Below, piece by piece: positions 1 to 7,452 of a stretch of 36,601 bases of DNA. This DNA comes from Nostoc sp. UCD121 (GTDB lineage Bacteria; Cyanobacteriota; Cyanobacteriia; Cyanobacteriales; Nostocaceae). The stretch lies in NCBI RefSeq assembly GCF_014222285.1, contig NZ_JACKZS010000063.1, forward strand, positions 1 to 36,601. The letters run 5' to 3'. The notes below the pieces were generated by a model that searched no databases, was not told where the DNA came from, and saw only the letters and a list, made by a program, of their open reading frames with translations. A program made the translations under genes and the position numbers. The first letter of the stretch is position 1. Every line of letters starts with the position of its first letter.

Positions 1-1173
1 CCCTGAGGGAGTCCCCCTTTCCCCTTTTCCCCTTAACCCACAAGTATTGGTACCTTCCCTACAAGATGCCAAGGGCGGGAAGCAAGCTACACTCAGTATC
101 TCTGACTTCTTTATAGGTTGTAATTTAGACTTTCAAATAGTTATAAGTACAGCAAAATACTTAGATTTTTTCTATGTATCTATCTACTAAAGTGATACTG
201 GAGATAGCCGTTCTTGAACCCAATCAAACACCCCTGATGAGTTAAGCAAATAGTACATATTATACTCTCAGGAGAATAATAAAAGCTGTTTACGGGCGAT
301 CGTCTGGCTCGTAATGGATGTAAAGAAACATTTCTGTTTTTTAGGCCAGTGTTAGTAATGTTCAACCCTATTAGCAAGAAATTTAGAGATTATATTTATG
401 CAAATTACTTAAATAACCAATTGCTTGAGAATGGTACAAAATGCAAATTTTAGCAAAGTTAGCAAAACCTGTTGTTTACATTTACTGTTGGCTAAAACTG
501 CTTCAGTTGGAACTTTGCCTAAAATCCAAATTAAAAACACAAACTTTTCCGCTTAAGTTTTCTATCTTAACTGGTTAAAAGCAGTGTTGAAATAGATAAT
601 CATAGCCAAAGCCTGTGAGAGAATTACTCACTCTCAAGGCCTCCTAACACTAACTTACTCGGTTATATCCCCCGATTCATGCACGGGGGGTTTCCCCTCT
701 AACTTCGCTGGCTGCTATATATACATATTTTGGACAACAACGGTTTTGCTTTTCGATTCCTTTTTGTAAGGATCGTGCCCTTAGCAGAAACTTAATATGT
801 TTTTTAACAGCATATTATGGTCTAAGAATACACATTATAATAGCGCTTCGGAAAAAAGTTAAAACTTTCTAAAAATTTTCTTCATCGATGTTAATGTTTT
901 TATAACTCTGTATCCAAGAGATTGCTGCGATTTTTAACAAAAGTACTGTTGCTGATGAAGTACTTATGTTAAAAAGCGAAAATGGTTCTGTTGCAAAAAT
1001 AGACAATGGTTTGATACAGATAACCTTAGTCTCAACTTGCGAATCGTATTGAAATCATTTTTGACTTTTATTTAAATTTGAGGGATTTGCAGTTCAAAAT
1101 TATCTAAAAATAATTTTTGAATTTTAACAAGACTAATCTATATGTTTTTGTACATTTATTTTGTGTGGTAAAC
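1..1173. other. Long AT-rich stretch without a convincing gene
   Basis: I find no open frame with recognisable protein character here. The short minus-strand frame at 180-377 has no motif and no good ribosome binding site. The segment holds a C-run/G-run hairpin near 669-689 and probably, in its last 100-150 bases, the old promoter and leader of the catalase remnant that follows. A small inverted repeat (AATATG / CATATT) lies around 800-820. It may contain further decayed sequence that cannot be recognised by eye. Confidence 0.5.
669..689. repeat. Small C/G-run hairpin
   Basis: CCCCCG (669-674) pairs with CGGGGG (684-689) across a 9-nt loop. No T-run follows on the plus strand, so a classic intrinsic terminator is doubtful. 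Hairpins of this look are common as dispersed repeats or ends of small IS elements in cyanobacteria; which it is here I cannot tell. Confidence 0.35.
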
Positions 1174-1329
1174 ATGACAGAAAATAACGACTTAACCACA
1201 AGCTTTGGAATCCCAATTAGCGACAATCAAAATTCCGTGACAGATGGAAGTAATGGTTCAATTTTGCTTCAAGACTTTTACCTAATTGAAAAAAAGGTAA
1301 TTTTGCAACAGTTATGGACATGGAAATAA
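1174..1329 (+). pseudogene. Catalase, N-terminal remnant
   Basis: From the ATG at 1174 the frame reads MTENNDLTTSFGIPISDNQN and continues to about LLQDFYLIEKK. This closely resembles the start of clade-3 type monofunctional haem catalases, whose first 40 or so residues run TTSFG-P-DNQNS-T-G-G--LLQD-HL-EK. After LIEKK the similarity stops: the frame reads 9-10 unrelated residues and ends at 1329. The haem-binding and catalytic core (His, Asn, proximal Tyr) is absent here and I do not find it downstream, so about 90% of the gene is missing. The frame can be extended upstream to 1117, but the catalase-like part starts at 1174. The STAND gene begins 185 bases downstream, so the catalase body was probably removed by deletion or rearrangement. 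Confidence 0.75.
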
Positions 1330-1514
1330 AAAACGTTTAAAGAGTTTCATGGTTTTTATCTGCATTATTTCATAATAACGTGAGTGGGTTTTGTATAAAA
1401 CAGGCGGAATAACCAGTAATAACTTGTAGTTGTAGTTATAAGATAGTCCGCTTGAGAGTAACTAAATTAATTACAGAGTCAAGCCATTTTATAGCTAAAA
1501 AGGTGGTGCGTTGA

Positions 1515-4310
1515 ATGAAACTTACAAAGCAGAAGCGCAAACGTGGTCTTATCCTTACTCCAGAAGGATTACAAAAACTTCAGTCCGCTAGACTTAGTAC
1601 CGAATTAAATGAGAATTATGGAAACAGGTATACCTTTGAAGATTTAAGTGAGCGGATTGGAATTAACACGGCAACAATTTCTAAGGTGCTGTCTCGAGAA
1701 GACGGAGTTGATAAACGAACAATTGAGCTTTTCTTCCAAGCTTTTGATATAAAGCTGGATAAAGATTGCTACACCAATTCTGACCAATCTCAGCGACAAG
1801 ATTGGGGAGAAGCGACTAATGTATCAGTTTTTTATGGGCGCACAGAAGAAACAGCCACATTAGAAAAATTGCTCCTTGAGGATCGGTGTAGGTTAGTGGC
1901 AGTCTTGGGAATGGGAGGAATTGGTAAATCGGCTCTGGTTATAAAGCTCACAGAGCGCATCAAAGATAATTTTGAGTATGTCATATGGCGATCGCTGCGA
2001 GAAGCTCCACCCATCAAGAATATTTTAGCCAGCCTGCTCCAGTTCTTATCTGATGAGCAAGAAACAGAAGCTTCTTTACCAGAAAGTGTAGGCGAAAGAA
2101 TATCCCAGCTGATTGATTATCTACGGCAGCATCGATGTCTGCTGATACTAGATAATATAGAGTCAATTCTGCAAAGTGGTAGTCGAGCCGGACTTTATCG
2201 AGAAGGATATGAAGGTTATGGGGATCTGCTCAAGCGAGTGGGAGAAGTAACTCACCAAAGTTGCTTGCTGCTGACAAGTCGGGAAAAACCTAAAGAAGTG
2301 GCATCCTTAGAAGGAGAAACATTATGTGTACGTTCATTCCTTCTTGGTAGCTTGCAGGCGGCGGATGGACAAGAAATTTTGAAAGTCAAGGGAGTCTCTG
2401 CTTCCGAGTCAGAATCCAGTAAACTGGTGGAGCTTTATGCAGGTAACGCCTTAGCTTTGAAGGTGGTTGCTACGACTATTCAAGATGTATTTTGTGGTCA
2501 CATCTCTAAGTTTTTACAGCAAAAAACAACTGTTTTTGGTGATATTCATGAGCTTTTTGAGCAGCAGTTTTCACGGTTGTCAAATTTAGAAAAGGATGCG
2601 ATGTACTGGTTAGCCATCAATCGTGAGCCAGTTTCGCTATCAGAAATACGGGAGGATTTTGTATCACAAATACCACCACAAAAAGTCCTGGAGTCTTTAG
2701 AGTCTCTGGTAAGGCGATCACTAATCGAGAAAAGTGAAGCATTATTCACGCTACAACCTGCACTAATGGAGTATGTGACTCAGCGATTGATAGCTCAAGT
2801 TTGTCAAGAAATTGCCACTCAGAATATTGATTTGTTCGGGTGTCATGCTTTAATGAAGGCAATGGCGAAAGACTACGTGAGGGATATTCAAATTCGCTTT
2901 ATTGTCCAACCAGTTATCGATGGGTTACTTGGTGTTTTTAAAAGCAAAAAAAGCCTCGAAAATCAGCTAACCCAAATCTTAGTAAATCTACGAGAAACAT
3001 CACCTCTAGAACAAAGCTATACGGCTGGAAATATCTTGAATCTACTTTGCCATTTAGGGACTGACCTCAGCAGCTATGATTTTTCTTCTCTGAGTATTTG
3101 GCAAGTAGACCTGCAATGTATTAAATTACACAATGTAAATTTCCAAAACGCTGATTTTGATAGGTCTGTTTTTGCTGAAGCCTTCGGCGGTGTTCTATCA
3201 GTAGCCTTTAGCCCTGATGGAAAACTTTTGGCTTTGAGTGATACCAATGGTGACATTCGCTTGTACCAAGTTTCGGATTGGAAACAACTTTTAATCTGTA
3301 AGGCTCATACCAACTGGGTTTTATCAGTAGTCTTCAGTCCTGATAGCAATATATTTGCTAGTGGTAGTACTGACCATACCGTGAAGTTATGGGATGTTAG
3401 TACAGGTCAATGCCTTAAAACTTTGTGTGGACATGAGCATGAAATTTGGTCAATTGCTTTTAGCCCAGATGGACAGACATTAGCTAGTGCCAGTAATGAC
3501 CAAAGAATAAAACTGTGGAGTGTCCTTACTGGAAAATGTTTGAGAACTTTCCTGGGACACACGAGTTGGGTACTCTCCGTTATCTTTAGTCCTGATGGAC
3601 AGATGCTCATGAGTGGTAGTGATGACCACACTGTTAAATTGTGGGATATTAACACGGGTGAATGCCTTAAAACGCTGCAAGGTCATCTTGATGGAATACG
3701 GTCAATTACCGTCAGTCCTGACGGTCAGATGCTGGCGAGTGGTAGTGAAGACCATACTCTTAAATTGTGGGATCTTAGCACTGGTGAGTGCAAAAAGACG
3801 CTAGATGAGCATACGACTTGGGTTTTGTCCATTGCCTTCAGCCCAGATGGTGAACTGCTGGTAAGTACTAGTCTGAATGGAACATTAATATTATGGAGTG
3901 TCAACACTAATGAATACCTAAGAATTTTACAGGCAAGTACAGGTTGGTTGCTTTCAGTTGCCTTTAGTCCAGATAGCCGGACACTAGCAACTATATGTCA
4001 AGACAATACAGTAAAGCTGTGGGATATTAGTACAGGTAAATGTTTCAGAACTTTGCAAGCACATACAGGCAGGCTTTGGCCAGTCACCTTTAGCCCTAAT
4101 GATCAGATTCTCGCTAGTAGTGGAGATGATGAGACAATTAGACTCTGGAATATAGCAATAGGTGAATGCTTAAAAACTTTAAAAACCGAACCACCCTATG
4201 AGCGTATGAACATTACAGGAATTACTGGCTTAACTACAGCAACTATTGCTACACTGAAAACTTTAGGAGCAGTTACTAGCGAAAAACAGCCTCGGCAAGC
4301 AGCTATATGA
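1515..4310 (+). CDS. HTH / NB-ARC / WD40-repeat STAND protein
   Basis: A 931-residue signal-transduction ATPase with numerous domains. Residues about 38-85 form a Cro/C1-like HTH (EDLSERIGINTATISKVLS). The NB-ARC nucleotide switch follows: P-loop GMGGIGKSA at 132-140, Walker B LLILDN at 209-214 and the LLLTSREKP sensor at 251-259. A helical segment follows, then a short pentapeptide-like stretch (VNFQNADFDRSVF, about 570-585), then eight WD40 repeats with SPDG and (V/I)KLWD motifs, and a short GITGLTTATIATLK tail seen in cyanobacterial relatives. In this family the WD40 array senses a ligand or protein and NB-ARC oligomerises with ATP; the target here is unknown. GGTG lies 6 bases before the ATG. 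It stands alone between two decayed genes. Eight repeats would make one propeller rather than the longer arrays often seen. Roles in stress signalling or antiphage defence are possible but not shown. Confidence 0.9.
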   Translation: MKLTKQKRKRGLILTPEGLQKLQSARLSTELNENYGNRYTFEDLSERIGINTATISKVLSREDGVDKRTIELFFQAFDIKLDKDCYTNSDQSQRQDWGEATNVSVFYGRTEETATLEKLLLEDRCRLVAVLGMGGIGKSALVIKLTERIKDNFEYVIWRSLREAPPIKNILASLLQFLSDEQETEASLPESVGERISQLIDYLRQHRCLLILDNIESILQSGSRAGLYREGYEGYGDLLKRVGEVTHQSCLLLTSREKPKEVASLEGETLCVRSFLLGSLQAADGQEILKVKGVSASESESSKLVELYAGNALALKVVATTIQDVFCGHISKFLQQKTTVFGDIHELFEQQFSRLSNLEKDAMYWLAINREPVSLSEIREDFVSQIPPQKVLESLESLVRRSLIEKSEALFTLQPALMEYVTQRLIAQVCQEIATQNIDLFGCHALMKAMAKDYVRDIQIRFIVQPVIDGLLGVFKSKKSLENQLTQILVNLRETSPLEQSYTAGNILNLLCHLGTDLSSYDFSSLSIWQVDLQCIKLHNVNFQNADFDRSVFAEAFGGVLSVAFSPDGKLLALSDTNGDIRLYQVSDWKQLLICKAHTNWVLSVVFSPDSNIFASGSTDHTVKLWDVSTGQCLKTLCGHEHEIWSIAFSPDGQTLASASNDQRIKLWSVLTGKCLRTFLGHTSWVLSVIFSPDGQMLMSGSDDHTVKLWDINTGECLKTLQGHLDGIRSITVSPDGQMLASGSEDHTLKLWDLSTGECKKTLDEHTTWVLSIAFSPDGELLVSTSLNGTLILWSVNTNEYLRILQASTGWLLSVAFSPDSRTLATICQDNTVKLWDISTGKCFRTLQAHTGRLWPVTFSPNDQILASSGDDETIRLWNIAIGECLKTLKTEPPYERMNITGITGLTTATIATLKTLGAVTSEKQPRQAAI

Positions 4311-4706
4311 AACCAGGGAGATTTCACTACCTCGTATCATTTCATGAAAATCTGCTGATAAAACTTACTCCCTAGCTTCCCTGAGGCAAACGCATCTAAA
4401 GTATAAGAATCCTTTAATAGCAGGGGTTTAGGCGTTTTATAATTTAGCCTATTTTTTGAGCAAAATTCTTATCCAGTAAGGGTTTCAGAAAAACCGTGGG
4501 TTCGCTCTGCTAACTTCGCTCCTTGACCAAGCTCACTGCAAACCTTGTCTGAAACATCAGCCATCAGTTTGATCTGAATCAAGGAGAGATTTTTTGCCTG
4601 ATAAGCGTTAAAGGATGTTTTAAAAGGGTTTTTTGCTTTCATAGGATAGACCTGTTGCAAAAGTCCTAGATGTGTGGGACAAGTAGATTAGATTTGGGTA
4701 GCACCC
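4311..4706. other. Intergenic stretch, likely left flank of an IS remnant
   Basis: No gene supported. A minus-strand frame at 4469-4660 has no recognisable motif. The segment ACCTGTTGCAAAAGTC at about 4650-4665, 40 bases before the transposase remnant, resembles terminal inverted-repeat sequences of IS elements, and I read this side as the left end of that element. I could not find a matching right end. Confidence 0.4.
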
Positions 4707-5112
4707 ATGACCTACGAACAGGTAAAGAGCCTGAAATCAGAAGACTTTAAACGCTTGTGTGGTCTACGTCCAGATACTTTTAACCAAATGCTAGAGGTAG
4801 TGCGATAAGCCTAACGGCATGGCTTCGCTTACCGCACAGCCAGCCAAAATGGAAAACAGGACGACCAGGTAAATTAAGCTTGCAAGATCAATTATTGATG
4901 ACATTACAATACTGGAGAGAGTACTGTACCTACTTCCATATTAGGTCAATAAGCAGGGAGTAAATGAGTCTACATCTTACCGAATTATCCGAAAAATAGA
5001 AGATACGCTGACTAAATCTAGGGCTTTCACACTTCCAGGTAAGAAAAAACTCGCTACTTCTGATCATCAGTTAGAGGTCGTGGTGGTTGATGTTACAGAA
5101 AGTCAGAATTAA
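4707..5112 (+). pseudogene. Degraded IS5-family-like transposase
   Basis: Three collinear pieces of one DDE transposase are visible. Piece 1 (4707-4808) starts MTYEQVKSLKSEDFKRLCGL and ends at a stop. Piece 2 (about 4841-4959) reads QPKWKTGRPGKLSLQDQLLM, then a segment with TLQYWREYCTYFHI, and runs into a stop. Piece 3, in another frame (about 4960-5112), reads GVNESTSYRIIRKIED and later LEVVVVDVTES before a stop. The order and content match cyanobacterial IS5-type transposases (RPSKLSLEDQLLM, TYRIIRKIED, VVVDVTE). The last motif carries the first catalytic Asp; the rest of the catalytic domain is missing. A 38-bp hairpin repeat sits exactly at the break between pieces 1 and 2. The copy cannot encode an active protein. 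Confidence 0.8.
4800..4837. repeat. Small hairpin repeat inserted in the transposase remnant
   Basis: GTGCGATAAGC (4800-4810) and GCTTACCGCAC (4827-4837) form an 11-bp stem with one mismatch around a 16-nt loop containing GGCATGGCTTC. It interrupts the transposase reading frame and supplies the stop codon at 4806. Size, hairpin form and position match the very small mobile repeats described in Nostoc genomes. Confidence 0.6.
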
Positions 5113-5875
5113 TTTATATAACAGCTATTTACTCATCGTAACCCTGCTTTTAGAGCTTTACTTTTCACTTTTTAACTAGAATTTTTAATTAATATTAGAA
5201 AATGAAACCTTTAATTTTTGTTAAATCAAAGTTCCAGAGCCTGGCTTTGATTATTGTTTTCCGAAAGTGACAAATGAGGGCTAGGGTCAAAAACTAAGAA
5301 CCTTCCGAAGAATACTTACAAATCAACAAATCAACGCTTTTACCCTACACCAGTTACTGACAATTGTTTCAGCTTTTATTTGTGCCATTCGTTTATTGAT
5401 TAAATGTATTGCAAGAATAATTGACCAGCCTAGAAATGACTTTCCAAAACAGGCTAATATCTGTTAAAAATAACTTAAAGCTCAAAAATATTAGCCTGTT
5501 ATAGACAAGCGTAGCTATAAACCACTTATTATTTTTTCGCAATAGCCGCTCAGATAGGATAATTTTTACAAAAATCCCATCATCATAGTATAAAAGCTTA
5601 AATTTAGTCTTAACTCAAAGATTTTAGCTGGCTGATACTTTCTAAAATTGTTAAAAATACATACATAAAGAAACGAGCTTTCTCGATTTCTCAGAATACA
5701 GTGCAAAGAAGAATTATCGTAACGGCTGCACTGTCATTGCCGATAGAAAACCAAAGCAAGTTATCCATCAAATATTTTTGCCCGGTTACACAAGCAAAGC
5801 ACTTAGTAGCTTTTTTATTCCAAAACAACTTTGGCAATAGAGAAGCTAAATTTATGTAAAAATTGGAGAAAATCT
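5113..5875. other. Intergenic stretch with a strong inverted repeat
   Basis: About 760 bases without a proven gene. An open plus-strand frame without a start codon, 5285-5467, has a protein-like run (for example LRTFRRILTNQQINAF and then a hydrophobic stretch followed by IIDQPRNDFPKQ). I do not recognise it, and it may be the end of another decayed gene. Its last codons overlap a 13-bp inverted repeat at 5448-5500. The last 100 bases probably hold the promoter and leader of the gene at 5876. Confidence 0.4.
5448..5500. repeat. 13-bp perfect inverted repeat, 27-nt loop
   Basis: AACAGGCTAATAT (5448-5460) is the exact reverse complement of ATATTAGCCTGTT (5488-5500). There is no T-run directly after either arm. 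It lies between the IS5 remnant and the first gene of the plus-strand cluster. It could be the end of a small repeat element or a structured RNA leader or terminator. Confidence 0.6.
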
Positions 5876-6259
5876 ATGAGTCAGTCTGATTATGCAACAC
5901 TGGAGCAAAATGCCAAGACAACAGTATATAAGAATGCTGTTTTAGATGATATAAAACTTCAAGATGCTTTAAAAAGTATCAATCCTAAATTTGGTGATTT
6001 TTGTACTCGCGTAGCAGGTGAAGCGTGGGGACTTCCATTAATTGACCAAAAAACCAAGGCTTTAATAACAATTGCTATTGATGTTGTTAATCAAGATCAA
6101 GTTGGGGCTGGCAGTCCTTTTGCTGCACATATAAATATGGCTATGCAACAAGGTGCTACCCGTGCAGAAATAGAAGAGCTTTTTTTGTTTATGTGCGTTT
6201 ATGCAGGATTTAACAAGGCTGCGGGGTGCTTTGGTACTTTGAACGATATTCTCAATTAA
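5876..6259 (+). CDS. Carboxymuconolactone decarboxylase-like (AhpD fold) protein
   Basis: A 127-residue all-helical protein of the CMD/AhpD-like superfamily. I take the start at 5876 because GGAG sits 9 bases upstream and the protein then begins MSQSDYATLEQNAK; an upstream in-frame ATG at 5831 adds 15 residues without a good binding site. The core has the family pattern: the ALITIAIDVV helix, AAHINMAMQQGATRAEIEEL, then LFMCVYAGFNKAAGCFGTL. Relatives are either decarboxylases of ring-cleavage lactones or AhpD-like peroxidase partners. The CxxC of AhpD peroxidases is absent, so a peroxidase role is unlikely. It is the first of seven plus-strand genes, 80 bases ahead of the DJ-1-like gene. The substrate is unknown. 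Confidence 0.8.
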   Translation: MSQSDYATLEQNAKTTVYKNAVLDDIKLQDALKSINPKFGDFCTRVAGEAWGLPLIDQKTKALITIAIDVVNQDQVGAGSPFAAHINMAMQQGATRAEIEELFLFMCVYAGFNKAAGCFGTLNDILN

Positions 6260-6339
6260 AATGAATACTAAGCTGTTCAGTACAAGGTTGAAGATGAATA
6301 CAAGCCTATTGTATACAGGTATAAAGGAGACATAAGAAC

Positions 6340-6966
6340 ATGGTAAATAATGCTAAAATCCAGGGTAAAATAGGTGTGCTGATTGAGGAACACTTTGATG
6401 AGATTGAATTTAGAGCATTTAATAGTTTCTTTCCAAAAAACGGATATGAAATAGAGTATATCTCTCATATTTGGAACCAAGACAAATTGACCTTTAAGGG
6501 TGTTGAATTAATAGAAGAAGTGACTGTTACGGTAGAAGTAAATGATATTGAACCTACTGATTATAAAGGTATTATTCTCATCGGTGCGTATGCAATGGAT
6601 CGTCTTCGCTATGAAGAGTATCCTAAACAGGGTCAACCCAATCAATCTCCTGCTGTCAGATTTCTCCGAAAAGCTGTTAAGGCTATGGATGCTGGCAAAT
6701 TAAATATTGGAACTATCTGTCATAGCCTTTGGTTACTTTGCGCTGATCCAGAACTGCTGAAGAATCGGGAAGTGACTTGTGCACATAACATTCTTTGTGA
6801 TGTACAAAATGCTGGAGGAATCATTATATTCGATGGTGATGGAACTAAAAACTTACACATTGATGGTAATCTCATCACAGCAAAACATCCTAATGTAGTT
6901 GCCGAGTTCATGGAAGTTTTTTTAAAAGCAATTAATGAGCAGAGATTGCAAGTGGCTAATAGATAA
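6340..6966 (+). CDS. DJ-1/PfpI family protein
   Basis: A 208-residue protein of the DJ-1/PfpI class I glutamine-amidotransferase-like superfamily. The central motif is GTICHSLWLL with the nucleophile-elbow cysteine at C127, followed by His128. The N-terminal strand-helix (GKIGVLIEEHFDEIEF) carries the acidic residues expected near that cysteine. The RLRYEEYP insert region and the LITAKHPNVVAEFMEVFLKAI C-terminal helix also fit. Family members act as chaperones, deglycases/glyoxalases or proteases, mostly in oxidative or carbonyl stress; which applies here cannot be told. AGGAG lies 8-9 bases before the ATG. It sits between the CMD-like gene and the DUF1830 gene with a 30-base downstream gap, so co-transcription is likely. 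Confidence 0.85.
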   Translation: MVNNAKIQGKIGVLIEEHFDEIEFRAFNSFFPKNGYEIEYISHIWNQDKLTFKGVELIEEVTVTVEVNDIEPTDYKGIILIGAYAMDRLRYEEYPKQGQPNQSPAVRFLRKAVKAMDAGKLNIGTICHSLWLLCADPELLKNREVTCAHNILCDVQNAGGIIIFDGDGTKNLHIDGNLITAKHPNVVAEFMEVFLKAINEQRLQVANR

Positions 6967-6995
6967 AGAACTAGGATTAATAAATAGAGTCTGTC

Positions 6996-7250
6996 ATGTG
7001 GGAAAGAAAAACGCTGCTACTTTCTGAGCAGTCTGGTTGGATTGTTTGCAACTACGTTAACTCTACTACCGAGATTCAAGTACTTCGGATCGCAAATATT
7101 TCTAATTGGTACTTTGAGCGAGTTATTTTCCCAAGACAACGTTTTCAGTTTGAAGCACCTCCTGATGCTGATCTCGAAATTCACACGGGTATTATGGCTA
7201 GTGCAATTCTCTCAGATAAGATTCAGTGTAACCGTTTATGCATTAGTTAG
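6996..7250 (+). CDS. DUF1830 family protein
   Basis: A small 84-residue soluble protein. The run from IVCNYVNSTTEIQVLRIANI through WYFERVIFPRQRFQFEAP to LEIHTGIMASAILSD fits the cyanobacteria-specific DUF1830 family, whose members share a C-Y-N-T--IQV-RI core followed by FERVVFPG-R--FEA. No function is established. It lies 29 bases downstream of the DJ-1-like gene and shares its strand. An overlapping frame at 7042-7269 is a shadow. No strong ribosome binding site precedes the ATG, which suggests translation linked to the gene before it. Confidence 0.7.
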   Translation: MWERKTLLLSEQSGWIVCNYVNSTTEIQVLRIANISNWYFERVIFPRQRFQFEAPPDADLEIHTGIMASAILSDKIQCNRLCIS

Positions 7251-7452
7251 AACATCAATTCAGTCCTAAAATAAGCCAATAAGCTGGATTTTCCTCTTCT
7301 GTAAAGTCCAAGTTAATTTGCTAGCATCTCAAGAGAATTATTTCATCTAGTTACTGAATTGATATTCCCTAAAATAGACTTTGTCCTAATCAAGTCTTGC
7401 AGGTTCTTTCAGCAAATTATCAATTAGCGCTCCAGGTGAGAAGAAAAGAAAA

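Noticed and set aside
180..377. 65-codon minus-strand frame near the left edge
   Set aside because: Composition and lack of motif or ribosome binding site suggest chance.
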